Below, one piece after another: positions 1-11,762 of a stretch of 64,000 nt of DNA. The position numbers were made by a program, and so were the translations under genes. The stretch comes from Coffea arabica (taxonomy: Eukaryota > Streptophyta > Magnoliopsida > Gentianales > Rubiaceae), in the NCBI RefSeq assembly GCF_036785885.1, contig NC_092322.1, positions 11,616,466-11,680,465 of the forward strand. Reading direction: 5' to 3'. Within the stretch, counting starts at the first letter, position 1. Each line of letters opens with the position of its first letter. The notes below the pieces were generated by a model. The model made no database searches and was not told where the DNA came from. It worked only from the letters and a program-made list of their open reading frames with translations.

Positions 1-505
1 TTCTATGATTTTATTACCCAAACTTGACTGCTAAACCAGCTTGGGGATATATGGTCTGATTTCCGATTTGTGAATATTCTTAGACTAGCATAAATACAAT
101 TAATATACGCACTATTTGCACCGGCTTTCACGACACAAACAGAAGTGACAATCTTTTTTAAGCCCACTCAGATTGGCAATTGGCAAAGCTGGCATGTTGA
201 CAACCAAAAAAAATTCTCCGTTCTAGTGAGCAAATAGTGGCTAATCAGAGGAGGGAAATAAGTTCGAACCTAATGGTTTGGCTTGACCATGGTTCAACTT
301 TGTGATAAAAGTTGAACGTTCTGCAAACGAAAGATCCTGAAAATTTTCTTATCTCATAATCCATACATTCAAAACCTATAAACTAGATAACTAATCACTC
401 ACGAACCACAGATGTTCCTCCACAAAGTACAGGACACAAATTGTGGAGGAACATAGAGAGAGCTATTGGTCCTAATTATTAAAACTTTCAGTTGCATGCA
501 AATAG
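1..505. other. 3' flank of the DUF4057 gene
   Basis: No reading frame here looks coding. The stretch is AT-rich and follows the stop codon of the minus-strand DUF4057 gene, so its right part is presumably 3' UTR. The words GTGGAGGAACAT and ATGTTCCTCCAC near 411-453 form a short inverted repeat able to make a hairpin of about 12 bp. Nothing else was recognised. Confidence 0.4.
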
Positions 506-3500
506 TTAGACCAAGGCAATGCTGCTCTCACCACCAGGGGGTTTGCGGACTCCACCCAAGAAGTCTCTAGCTTTAACCTTGCCATCAGCAAAAATATTGT
601 TGCCACTCATTTCTTTCAGCTTGGCCGTGCTCAGATGCTTTTCAGCAGAGCCTGGAGGAACATCTCCTTTGAAAATGTCATTGCCAGTCAACTCTGCAAA
701 TTTCTGGTCATGTAGTTTCTTTGAAGTCTTGACAACTGGTTCTTCACCAAACAAGATGTTACTTTGACCGCCAGCAGGCTACAAAAGTTCAAACAAGACC
801 ATAAAAATTCCAGCATTTTGGACAACCAGTCCGAAAAGAATAGACTTTAGGTAATAGGTTGCAAAGAAACTGTCAAAAAATTTTCCCTAAATATAACAGA
901 TCCAAAAGCTGATATAGACATCATAATGACAATACAAATGCACTTCAAAATGCAAATGCAAAATGCTATCCTAAAACATTCAACACACACAGAGACAGAG
1001 AGAGAGAGAGTGAATCTGTGTGTGTGTGGCTGTTTGTTTGTACATGTGCATTATCAGCAGGCCATACGGGGTACAAGAATGAGAGATAAAGAGGAGAAAA
1101 TGGAAGTTAATCTAACAGATGAGTCCCACGAGTTAACTTACATTAGAAACCTTGACTGATGTTCGTAGATTTCGCGGTGCAGGTTCTCCCATGTCCTTGA
1201 TTTCTTTTGCTTCCATAGAGCGCACAGCAGCCAATGATCTGGGAGGAACTTCAGGAGGAGGGCCAAAGATATCATTACCGCTTAGTTCCTTGCTCTTCGC
1301 ATCTGACAGCTGCTTCTTCATCTTACTATCAGCTTCGCTTTCCAGTGTTCCACTTAACTCCCGCTGCTTTGCAACCTCAGTAAGAGTTGTCGGCTTCTTT
1401 GGAGAAATCCTTTCTTCAGTACTAAAGGAGATCTGGCTGATTCCATTTGCAGCTTGCTAACAACAATCAAGAGCAATTGCATTCGCAGTCAAAAGACATG
1501 TTATGGGCATCATGGTTTATAGAAGAATATGGCTGTATGGGCTTCATTCAGCCAATGGAAGGGATTCAGGCATGCTGAGAATACAGAGTTACTACAATTA
1601 CATCTACAGATACCTGAACCATACGCACAGATGTCCTATTATTAGAAGAGACATGACCATTTCCAGATTCTGATGCACCATCTTCAGTCTCTCCAGAAAA
1701 TATTTTGCTTCCAGTAATCTCCTTCAACTTATATCCTGAGCATGGTTTCCTGAACACACGAACAAACCGCAGCAAATAAGAGCTCAAATGCTAAGAATCA
1801 AGGTTCCAAATTGCACTATGCAACGATGCTAAATCAATCATGAGAGTCTGGCACATTTTAACAATTTACTTTTGAATATACTACATTTTAGTATGCAAAA
1901 GATGAAAATGCTTGTAAAGAAACGGTCCAGATGATGTTTCCACAAGCCTAATGACATGCTCAAATTGTCTGTTCTAAACTGACTGCCATAAAATTAAACG
2001 AAATTTCACCTTTAGAAACTCAAGCTTTACAAACATCTTGACAGGAAGACTTTGACCTTTCATGTTTCTACATGGCAACAGAACCTAATCACATGCAGTT
2101 TTTAAGAGTTCGAGCGGCTCCTATAGCACCTTGGAAAGACTTATACACAAAAATGAAAAAAAGCAGGGATTATGGTGATTGGTTAGCATTAATATATAGT
2201 GACATCACATTGACCAGTAAAGGCAACTTATTACGTATGTCACTTGGATATACATCAGCAACAAAAGCCAAGACCTATGCTTATATTGACATGCAAAAAT
2301 ATTACCTTTGCAGAAACAATTACCTAAACATCTTATCTTGCTATTGTAAAGCATGATTCTTGACGGGTGTTAAAGAGTCTAGCCATACACACATATTCAC
2401 GCAAGTAAAACACCAGCATCTCCCTGATTGCTACAATGCAACATTCAGATAGACATAGGATACTAGCAATCAAGAACATTCAGCCAGCTTAGCTTTTGGT
2501 CAAAACTTGGCATTCCAATTATAAGCATCATTTTTTAAATCGAAAAACCACAGATTCCAGAACCACTTGCCATTGACCTCTTGAATGGGAAATGTTATTT
2601 GCACTCTATTTTTTGTTATTTGCACCCCACCATTTGTTTTATCATATAGTCTAATAAATGAAAACTATATGATTAAAATGATACTGGAAGTGTGATTAAC
2701 AAAAATGGGAGTGCAAATAACATTTTCCAAAATTGTACTCCAGTTGTTAATCAAATAATCGAAAAGCTGACAAAAGTTACCCCATACGTATAGCTGTATT
2801 TAAGCAAAATATCTTCCAAAGTACGAAGTGAGCTAAATTAATTCCAGATAAAGAAAAAGTCATAGGTTATATCAAAGTGAAAAAGTAAATTAGGTAGCAG
2901 GATTCAGAAAACATGTAAGTTCAACCAAATATGTAATCTTTTTCTTTTTATATTCTACTCATAAACCAATATTACCCAAAATATTTCCCAAAAAGGAAAG
3001 GCATCGGAGAAAAAAATAAATCTTTAAACTAGATGCATGATACAAATAATTTCACTGCTGAAACAGTAATTATCTACTAAATAAACATAAAAAATTAAGC
3101 ATGGACTCACAGATCCATTATACTATCATCCAACTTCTAGTAAATTAATACAGGAAAAAATGCAAATAAGAAACAAAAAAGAAATAGGGGTCTAGATTCT
3201 TGACAATGCAAGTAAAGTTTCAAACTTGACAACTTAATTTGCATCTCAGTGCAACTTCTCCTGAATTAAACAAGCAAAAAAAAAAAAAAGAAAAAAGAAA
3301 AAAGATATGCATCTGATTACAATAACCTTCTATTGAGACTTTCAGCTTCCTCATCAGTGATCTGTCCTCCAAACAGCACCTTACCAATCCCATCTGCTGG
3401 CTACAATAATTTCAACCAGAAAAAAAAGAAAAAGAAAAAACATTAAAAAGAGTACAATACTAAATCTCCGGCTACAATGCAGTGCATTTTAAAGTTGCTA

Positions 3501-3670
3501 GTTAAACAAGAAAGTGTCCGGAAAATGAGGTGTACCTGCTGGGGACGAGTGGCAGAGCGGGAGACATTGGCGGAGGCCGAGGTGGAGGAGTCGGACGGAG
3601 GCGCCTCCGACCATGTCAGCAAGTCGGCCGTGGAAGTATGGGGCTTCCGGGCAGGCGTTACTCTCTCCAT
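506..3670 (-). CDS. DUF4057 family protein, five exons, complete
   Basis: Spliced plant gene; exons on the minus strand are 3670-3536, 3400-3327, 1749-1614, 1456-1142 and 778-506. All introns are GT-AG and the frame stays open across every junction, giving 933 nt or 310 residues, the usual size for this family. The N-terminus starts MERVTPARKPHTSTADLL and the C-terminus ends KPPGGESSIALV, both hallmarks of the plant-specific DUF4057 family (known family, function not established). The protein contains a recurring motif of the form E-[ILM]-[ST]-G-x-x-IF at least four times (EITGSKIF, ELSGNDIF, ELTGNDIF, EMSGNNIF), alternating with short glycine-rich segments such as KVLFGG and SNILFGEE. No membrane segment or signal peptide is visible. 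The start is the first ATG after a purine-rich 5' leader. The third intron side (1750-3326, about 1.6 kb) is long and holds a MITE. No lesion is seen; this is probably an active host gene. Confidence 0.92.
2587..2728. mobile_element. MITE inside DUF4057 intron 2
   Basis: About 142 bp bounded by near-perfect terminal inverted repeats. The left end reads GGGAAATGTTATTTGCACTC and the right end is its complement GAGTGCAAATAACATTTTCC with one or two mismatches. The interior is AT-rich and non-coding, and the left terminal repeat word recurs once just inside the left end (GTTATTTGCACCCC). No clear target duplication was found, so the superfamily is not assigned. It lies in the 1.6-kb intron between exons 2 and 3. 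Confidence 0.7.
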
Positions 3671-4509
3671 TTCTTTTTCTTTTTCTTTTAGTCCCTTTCG
3701 TCTCTCTCCTTCTTCTGTGCTTTTTTTTTTTTTTTTGAACTGAAAGTCTGAAAGGCTTAGTTGAAAATATCCGGAGAGCTGTTGTAGACTGTGGTCCGTG
3801 GACACTACAGAGAAAGAATATCTGAATCTATCATTATCACAGTCTTAAAATCTAACTTAACACGTGTACTACTTAGGTCTCACCATTTAAGATTCCTCAT
3901 TTTCATTTTCATTTTCATTTTTTTCGTTTTATTTATGAATCAAATAATATTGGCAAAAAGTCATGGTTTGGGAAGTTCATTTTCTGCGAAGAGTTCACTT
4001 AAACTATGCGGCTTTAAAAATACTATAGGTATGTCTTTTATAGATACATGTAATCGATTCGTAATTACATTTTAATTTTAGGACAAAAAATTTCAGCAGC
4101 TATGAAACTATTACTAGCATTGACTTTTGACCATCAAATAAGTTTTCATCATAAATTAACTACTAAACTAACTAATCATCAGAGTTGTGGTCATAATTTG
4201 TAAAATTCATTAAAACTTCGAAGACAATTCAAATTCAAAATAAGCTTGAAATGCATGCCAAAAATTTCTAGTCAAAAGCTTAACCTAATATCTAATATAC
4301 ATGCCAATCCAAAGAATATAAAACAAAAAAAATCTCAATATAAAGGTAATGCTAGGTAAATAAATAGCCTGGCCAAGTAACCAGGCGCTCAGGCTGCTAC
4401 CAGACTCAGCCACTCAGTTAGCACCCCACCACTCCTCCCATTGTTGGTACATGCAGATGTGTCTATGGAGGCCACAATCACCTGTAAACTAACGCATATC
4501 TTCTTCTTT
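3671..4509. other. Intergenic region, DUF4057 promoter side
   Basis: Contains the 5' leader and promoter of the minus-strand DUF4057 gene (purine-rich on that strand next to the ATG) and then AT-rich DNA. The ATTTTC word repeats around 3898-3922. No coding frame supported by composition or homology was found. Confidence 0.4.
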
Positions 4510-4515
4510 GCATTT

Positions 4516-4787
4516 GACACGTGGCGAAGACTAGTAGCATCATCAAACTTGATCAAAATCTTTCCATACCAACAATTTAATGGACTACTAATTCTCCTTT
4601 CCATACATGTACTTCACACTATAAAATTCACCTCCCGCGCGCGCGCTCTCGCACTACACAAAGACGACACCCCCCTCTCTGTCATTTTCTTTCTGCACTC
4701 TCTCTCTACTGTAAATCCGTTTCTCCCTCCACACGCGCAGTATACAACTTCATTCCTTCTCTCCTCTGCCACTCGAACGCAGCAGCA
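4516..4787 (+). promoter_or_regulatory. Candidate promoter with G-box/ABRE and TATA box
   Basis: A G-box/ABRE core (GACACGTGGC) lies at 4516-4525 and a TATA box (TATAAAA) at 4620-4626. They are followed by a pyrimidine-rich leader with many CTCTCT words up to an ATG at 4788. This spacing is typical of a plant core promoter, and G-boxes of this form are bound by bZIP factors in abscisic acid or light responses (family knowledge). The gene it served is cut 60 bp later by retrotransposon insertion. Confidence 0.55.
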
Positions 4788-4846
4788 ATGGCAGACGTTC
4801 CTCGGTACATACATATTATATACTTCCATAAATTAAAGATGGTATC
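4788..4846 (+). pseudogene. Orphan first exon of an unidentified gene, cut by a retrotransposon
   Basis: ATG GCA GAC GTT CCT CG followed by GTACAT could be a 17-nt first exon (MADVPR) ending in a 5' splice site at 4805. It sits at the right distance from the TATA box at 4620. Forty bases later the sequence breaks at the left target duplication (GTATC, 4842-4846) of Tat element 1. After removal of the element the sequence would continue at 14473, where no further plus-strand exon is visible. The call rests on promoter-like context and a short ATG exon only; it could be a chance ATG. The product cannot be named. Confidence 0.35.
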
Positions 4847-5427
4847 TGAAGAGGTGATTTTTGGTGGGTAGATAGACCGACCTAAATCAGTCCTCTCTGA
4901 GATGAGGTGAGGTATCTTTGTTTGTCCGAAGTGGATGGCGGGGCTTCTCCCCTGGGATCACTCCGACGATCAAGTTAGTATGAGAACGAGAAAAATAGTA
5001 ATATATGAGAATGAACAGTGTGCTTACTTGTTAAGAGTGCCTGGGGAGTATTTATAGAGTGGGAGTAAAAGGTAGGACGGGAGCTCATGCTGGTGGGACC
5101 CACATCCTGGTATTACGGCTCTGTTCCCTGTCAGGAGGTCTGACTCTGACACTGTAGCCGCCTGGGCAGGGTGACGGGGAGCCTTACGTAGTAGCCATTA
5201 AAAGCATCCGGTACTTTTCAGATAAAGCACTGGCTCTGGACGATGTCAAAGGTGTTGACATCATTAGCGTGCAGCTGAGGTGGAAACTTGCTGAGCAGAG
5301 ACTGCCTACGTGGTAGACTAGAGACCCGGCCGAGTTCAGGGGTCGTGCTCAGGTCATGATTATGCTCTGATGAGAGAAGAAATGGGTTCACCTCGGCTTT
5401 GCGGGGTGACCGAGGTGAGCATCCTCA
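4847..5427 (-). repeat. 3' LTR of Tat element 1
   Basis: 581 bp, TGAAGAGG...CATCCTCA on the plus strand (TGAGGATG...CCTCTTCA in element sense). It contains a minus-strand TATA box (TATAAATA, inside GGAGTATTTATAGAG). Immediately to the right, 5428-5450 reads as a purine-rich tract on the minus strand, the expected polypurine tract. Confidence 0.93.
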
Positions 5428-5715
5428 ATAAGCCCCCCAAGCCCCGGGAGTTCCGGGCCAGGGAGGTACCGAGGCTTCCTTGTGCCGAAGTCATCAAAGG
5501 CCGGGGTCCTGAAACTGCTCCGGAAGATGCGGGGGCATAACACGTAGGCGAGTCAGTTGATAAGACGTGGAAAGAAGAGGGGGTGTCAGTCGAAAGGACG
5601 GGCCATTAATGAAGAGAGAGAGGGACACGGCGTTTTGAATTCGAACGTGGCCGCCTTTTCGCATTCTGGCCGCCTTTTCCCATTCTGGCTGCCTCTTCGG
5701 ATTCCCCCAAAACCC

Positions 5716-5723
5716 TATAAATA
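5716..5723 (+). promoter_or_regulatory. TATA box for the antisense gene of element 1
   Basis: TATAAATA inside CCCTATAAATAGGGGG, 184 bp upstream of the antisense ATG at 5900. The same sequence context, CTATAAATAGGGG, occurs upstream of the antisense gene of the unrelated-in-sequence element 2 (36586-36593, minus strand). That conservation suggests an internal promoter that drives a transcript opposite to gag-pol. Confidence 0.65.
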
Positions 5724-5899
5724 GGGGGTCTTTTTCATCGCATGGCCCATCACTTTTGTTTAGTTTCGCCTGAGTCTTGCAAAATTCGTGAGTGTTGCCG
5801 AGGTCAGTACTGTCAGCCGAGATCACAGCCGAAGTTATCAGCTCCGCCTTATTCCGTAGTCAAGAGTAAGTATCTTTCTCTTCATCTCATCTTTCACAC

Positions 5900-8182
5900 A
5901 TGGCCAAAACGGCTAAAACCCATAAGGAGACCGTGAGACCGAGCTACCAGACCGAGGAGGAGCCAGAAGAAATGACTTCGTCCAACTCAGAGGGGTTGAC
6001 GTCTAGTGCTGCGGAGGAATCAGCAGAGGAGGTCACCGGGACAGCCTCGGGGTCGGATTCATCCGCGATGAGCGAGGATGGTTCCGAGGTTGAATATAAT
6101 ACCGACCTCGGAACTTCAATACCCCAAGATGAGGGCGTACTGGAGCCAGTTGCCCCAAAGGATGTCACCAAGATTGACTTCGGCCAGATATCGAAGTTTA
6201 GAAGTCGCATAGGAAGAGACAGGGCCGAAAAGATGATAAAGAAATACCCCTTCAAGTCGGGGTATCTCGTAACGTCACCTGGGTCGAATGACTCGGCCGA
6301 TAAGCCCCCGATGGGTACTGTGGCTATCTACCTCCAACAGTTGGAGGCAGGGCTGAGAATGCCGACGTCGAGATTCCTCAGGGACGTCCTCCGTCACTTC
6401 GCCTTGAGGATTACTCAGCTCACCCCGAACGCGGTTCGCATCTTGGTGGGATTCGAGATGTTGTGTCGACATCAAGAGGTGACTCCAACTGTGGATCTCT
6501 TTCGCCGATGCTACACTGTCAAGGCACACGGAACGGATAAGGGGTGGTTCTACATTTGCAATCGAAACAACACCATCCCGAAGCTCGTGGTCGGTGCTCC
6601 CTCTTCGATAAAGAACTGGAAGCGTGACTTCGTTTTCGTTCCAGCCGTGGACTTCCCTTGAGGTTTTTGGTGGAGGCCCATTAAATCAAAGGCCGACCCC
6701 TCAGCGGGGGACCACGAAGAGGAGTCCTTCCAGAAGTTGATGGGGTCTGGACTTCGGCTGTTCAGCTATGACTACCCCGAAGCCGTGCTGGTTGATGGGG
6801 GAATTAGCCGAGCCTTACTCAATCCCGACAAGCCTCTCTTCATTTCCACTAAACTTACGAAACCTTGTAATTTTTCTTTCATGGCTTTCTTTTCACTTCA
6901 ATTGTGGCAAATAATAATGTTTGTTTTTTGTGCAGTGGCGAAACTATCCGACATCATCACATCGGGCTCGGCTGAGGTGGCCAAGAGGTCAAAGAGGAAG
7001 AGCTCTGGCGAGACCTCAACGCCCCCGCCGAAAAAAAAGACACAAGGGCAGTTGTCCAAAACTTCGGCTGCTACAATCACTCCAGCCACGGCCGCCCAGA
7101 GCAGCTCGACCGCCGCAGCCACGGGATCCACCTCTTCTGTGCCGGAAGGGGTGCCCCTCGGAGTTACTGCGGCACTTCCGCATCCTCACGACCGAGGTAA
7201 ACAATTGAATGCTCCGGTCAATGCGGTCACGGGGACTTCCCTGTGGAACCGCTTTCACAGCCCCCCTGTGCTTCCCGGAAAAGATAAGACCCACTTCGGC
7301 ATTCATTGGTGTCCGGAGTGAAAGCTTTCGGTCAATGACAGGTGTACCCACCCTCGGGTAGCACAAGAGCTGGTGATGCAGTCAAGTCTGCCGAGGGACG
7401 TGGAGTTCACAAGGAAACTCACTCCGGCCGAAGTGATTCAAAGCGTGATGGTGACCACCGCCTCCAATACAGCCTTTATGGCCGAGATGGCGCACCGATA
7501 CTGTGCCCTATTCGAGGAATAGGACGCCGGCAAGTTGCAAAATCAGATCTCCAAGTTGGAGAAAAAACTGGTAGTGTCTGAGTCCGAGAAGGCGGAGCTT
7601 CAAAGACGACTTCAACAAGCCGAGGCGAAGGAGGAGGAGGCCGAAACTACCATCAATAGTCTCAGGTCGGCTCTCGAGGAAGAGCAGAAGAGGGGGGACG
7701 AGGTGAAAAAGTCCCATGAACAAGCCCTCGATAGCGCCGGAGCCTCGGCAGTGGAGGCTTTCCGGAAGTCCGAAACCTTCACCAAGGACCTCGGCCAACT
7801 AATCACGCCGAACTTTATGTTTGACTTTACATCAGCCATAGACGAGGCCGCAACCCACCTTTCCTCCGAAGCTTTGGAGTCTTTGAGGAACCATGCCAAT
7901 TACAACAAGGACTCCAAGGAGTTGTGCGATCGGATGGCCGAAGGTCTCCAAGCTGGAAGGAACTTGGCCGAAGTCCGGGATGAGTTCAACAAGTGGCTGT
8001 CCGAGCTCGACGGGGTGTTCGAGGAGGATGAAGGAGAAAAAGCTGGGGGAGATGTTGGCGAGAAGGTCGGCGAAGAGCACGGAGGAGGGGAAGAAGAGCT
8101 TCACCCCGACGGGGAAGAGACCGGCGAGCAGGCTGCCCAGGAGGGAGCCGAAATGGGGGAGGGAGTCGAGACGGGGGTCTAG
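5900..8182 (+). pseudogene. Antisense gene of Tat element 1 (gypsy-type plant transposon protein, coiled coil), with stops
   Basis: Runs opposite to gag-pol. Exon A 5900-6866 and exon B 6936-8182 are joined by a 69-nt GT-AG intron (phase 1); both then share one reading frame of about 735 codons. The N-terminus is acidic (residues ~10-85). A conserved globular region follows (MGTVAIYLQQLEAGLRMP, then LRHFALRITQLTPNAVRI), matching the domain called 'putative plant transposon/gypsy type' in plant proteins. Exon B encodes a basic nuclear-like patch (PPPKKK), a long coiled coil (~7535-7730) and an acidic tail rich in EEG and GEE. Three in-frame stops break it: TGA 6659, TGA 7319 and TAG 7520. It is convergent with the 3' end of pol, which ends about 350 bp away. 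Antisense extra genes are known in the Tat lineage; their role is not known. Confidence 0.75.
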
Positions 8183-8528
8183 GCTCGTAAGTGTTTAGGT
8201 AGAATGCCGAGGTGGCAGGTGCTTAATAGCACTCCCGATCTCAGTTTTGTAATCATGTAATGCCTCTTTTTATTAAATGAAATTTCTATTTCTTCTCATC
8301 TCGGCACTTTTAATTTCTTACTTCGACCCCTGCTTGTCCCCTTTATTTTTTAATAACGGACGTGTTGAAAAATAACAAAACAGCTGAAGTCATAACTTGA
8401 TGAAATGTTCAAGCATAATACAATCTGAGGTTCTCGGCGTGCCAAGTTCTCGGCACTAGAGAGCCATCTCGGTAGCTCAGTTTACAATATTCACTAAGAC
8501 TAGACTCTACAACTCTGTAAGGGCCTTC
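8183..8528. other. Spacer between antisense gene and pol end
   Basis: AT-rich spacer where the antisense transcript (plus) and the gag-pol transcript (minus) converge. AATGAAATTTCT and similar words near 8275 could serve as a polyadenylation region for the plus-strand gene. No coding frame was seen. Confidence 0.4.
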
Positions 8529-11500
8529 CTATTTTGGGCACAATTTCCCTTGTGGCTCAGCTCGGCTGACTGAGTTTTTCCTGAGAACCAAGTCTCCTGG
8601 CTGGAATCGATGGTGTTTGACGCGGGCATTGTAATAGTGGGCAAGAGTGTTCTTGTAGGAGGCTATCCTAGTTGAGGCGATGTCCCTTTTCTCGTCGACG
8701 AGGTCGAGATCGAGCTGTCTCTTTTCTTCGTTCACCTCGGCTGCATAAGCCATTAGCCGAGAGCTGGGTGTGAAGATTTCGGCAGGGATGACAGCCTCGA
8801 TCCCGTAGGTCAAGGAGAAGAGGGTCTCCTGCGTGGCTGACCTCGGCGTGGTCCAATAAAACCACAAGAGACTGGGGGTTCTTCCACCCAAGATGATCCA
8901 GTTCGTGTAGTCGGGTCTTGAGGCCATGCAAGAGAGTTCGGTTGAAATTTTCGGCTTGACCGTTGGTTTGGGAGTGGCCCACCGAAGTGAAGTGTTGTTT
9001 GATGCCGAGGTTTTTACACCAGTTCTTAAATGGGTTCTCGGCAAACTGCCTCCCATTATCTGAAATGATAACTTGGGGTATGCCGAAGCGGCAAACGACG
9101 CATTTCCAAAAGAATTTTTTAAATGCCAGTCCGGTGATGGTCCTTAGAGGCTCGGCCTCAACCCACTTGGTGAAGTAATCCACAACGGTTACCAGGAAAG
9201 TATAGCTCCCGACGGCCTTGGGGAAGGGACCTAAGATGTCTGTCCTCCATTGTTCAAATGGCCAGGGTGAAGTGATATGAACCATAAAGTTTGAGGGCTG
9301 GTGGTGCTCGGGGGCGTGGACCTGGCAGGAAGGGCAGCCGAGAACAAGGTCTTGGGTATCTTGTCTGACGGAAGGCCAGAAATATTCGAGAAGCAAAGTC
9401 TTCTTGGCTAACATCCTGTGCCCGACGTGAGCTCCACACAAGTTTTCGTGTATCTCATGGAGAACCTGGCATCCTTCCTCGGGCATAACGCACCTCAGCC
9501 ACGGGCCAAGGTAGGAGCGCTTATACAGCTCCCCATCGCGGAGGGCTTACCGAGCAGTTTTGCGTTGTATCTTTCTTGCCTCGACTCGGTTCTCGGGGAG
9601 GACTCCCTGACCTAGGAAGAGGATGAACGGGCTCATCCAAATATCTCCAGAGTGGACGGGATAGGCCACTTCTTCCGGGTATCCCGGCTCGGTTAACACT
9701 TCCACAAAGACGGTCTTGTTGAGGTCAGAGAATGATATGGAAGCCAGCCGGGACAGAGCGTCGGCTCGCCTATTCTAGGAGCGGGGAATTTTTTGGATTT
9801 CAAAAGACTGGAAGAACGCGGTAAGTTGGTGAACTTTGGTGAGATACCGTTGCATGGTCTCATCCTTGGCCTCATATTCACCAAGAACTTGGTACACTAC
9901 GGTTGGGAGTCACTGCGGACGTGGATTCGCTGGGCACCGAATTTGCGGGCCAGTTGGAGTCCAGCGATCAAGGCCTAGTACTCGGCTGCATTATTGGTGG
10001 CCGGGAAGTCAAAGCGGAGAGCATACGAGCACACTTCCCCATGGGGGCCCTCCAGGAGCAGTCCTGCTCCACTGCCGTCCCCATTAGAGGATCCGTCTAC
10101 ATACAACGTCCACAGGTGTGGAGTGGACACCTCAGCAATGGCGGATGTGGATTGTCGACCTTCCGTGAAGGTGAGCTCGGCTAGGAAGTCTGCCAAAGCT
10201 TGAGTCTTTATGGCAGTACGTGGTTCATATGACAGATCATATTCTCCCAACTCGACAGCCCACTTGGTGAGGCGTCCGGAAGTCTCGGGACACACCAATA
10301 TCTGCCGAATAGGCTGGTCTGTTCTAACGGAAATGAGATGAGCCAGGAAGTAGGGCTTCAGCCGCCGAGCTACGTGGACTAGCCCTAGTACGAGTTTTTC
10401 GACCTGGGTGTACTGAGTCTCCGGCCCGCGGAGAACTCGGCTGACATAGTAGACCGGCACTTGAGTGCCCTCATCTCAGATGAGCACAGCACTGACAGTC
10501 TCGTCGGCTGCGGATAGGTAGAGGTAAAGCTTCTCTCCGGACCGAGGTGAAGCAAGAGTGGGTAGGTGGTGCAGGTACTGTTTCAACTTGTTGAAGGCAG
10601 CCTGGCACTCTTCAGTCCAGGCAAACTGATCAACTTTTTTCAGCATCTTAAAGAAGGGCAGAGTTTTCTTAGCAGATTGGGACAGGAAGCGGTTCAGTGC
10701 GGCCAGGCGTCCATTTAGCCTCTGGACTTCTCGGAGCTTCTGAGGTGGGGACATGTCCTGAATTGCCTTGACCTTGTCGGGATTGGCCTCGATTCCCTGG
10801 CGGGAAACCAAATATCCCAAGAATTTTCCTGAAGTGACGCCGAAGACGCATTTCTTGGGATTTAACTTCATCCTCGAGTCCCGTAGGACGCCGAAAACCT
10901 CCCTCACATCCGACAGAAAGGCCGAAGTGATTAAACTTTTGACGAGAATGTCGTTCACATAGGCCTCCACATTGCGGCCGATCTAATCTTTGAAGAGTCG
11001 GTTGATTAGCCTTTGATAGGTGGCCCCGGCGTTTTTCAACCCGAACGACATGGTAGTGTAGCAATAGACACCTTGGTCGGTGTAGAACGCCGTCTTCTCT
11101 TGGTTCTCTTCACTCATTCCTATTTGATGATATCCTTTGAAGGCATCTAGGAAACAGAGGATCTCATGTTCTATCGCCGAGTCAACGAGGGCATCTATTC
11201 TCGGCAGAGGGTAGCAGTGTTTGGGGCAGGCCTTGTTGAGATCGGTGAAATCCACGCACATTCTCTATCCACCGGTGTCCTTTTTGACCATGATTGGATT
11301 AGACAGCCAGGTGGGGTATTGGACCTCGTGAATCATTTTGGCGGGCAAGAGTTTGTCGACCTCATCGGATATGGCCTTGCTGCGTTCGGGGCCGAAGTGC
11401 CTTCGTTTCTGCCTCACAGGGCGGGCTTGTGGATTAACGTTGAGCTGGTGAATCATGAGTTCGGGTGGCATTCTGACCACTTCATCAGCGGACCACGCGA

Positions 11501-11760
11501 AGATGTCTCGGTGGTCCTTGATCAGGTGGATCATTTCTTCCTTCAGGGGCGAGGGGAGTCCGGCCCCCACTTGGACCACTTGGTCAGGTCTTGACTCATC
11601 CAAGACCACTTACTCCACCTCATCCCCGGGCTCAAACCTGCTAGGCTCTCCTCCCTTCCGAGGATCGATACTGTCTATGGAGAGGACCGCTGGCCTCTTT
11701 TCTTCACCCCTTGATGCGATCCGTGGGGTGACCGCGGCCTGGATGGTGGCGAGGTAGCAT
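8529..11760 (-). pseudogene. Decayed pol of Tat element 1: reverse transcriptase, RNase H (two), integrase
   Basis: Read leftward: reverse transcriptase (about 11610-10480, with RMCVDFTDLNKACPK and FGLKNAGATYQRL), RT-linked RNase H (about 10460-10210), a second RNase H of the archaeal type (around 10110-9975, LYVDGSSNGDGSGAG), and integrase (9486-8529, with its zinc-binding H-H-C-C region, SDNGRQFAENPF and NGQAENFNRT). Damage: stops near 11590, 11265, 10983, 10476 and 9975, and a frameshift near 8860 in the integrase. The catalytic YVDD of reverse transcriptase reads YVND. Most stops look like CAG or CGA to TAG or TGA, or TGG to TAG, the mark of methyl-cytosine deamination. The product cannot be functional. 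Confidence 0.88.
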
Positions 11761-11762
11761 TC

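Noticed and set aside
4441-4836. 131-codon frame over the promoter region
   Set aside because: Low-complexity translation of a promoter and leader; the G-box, TATA box and pyrimidine tract explain the sequence better.
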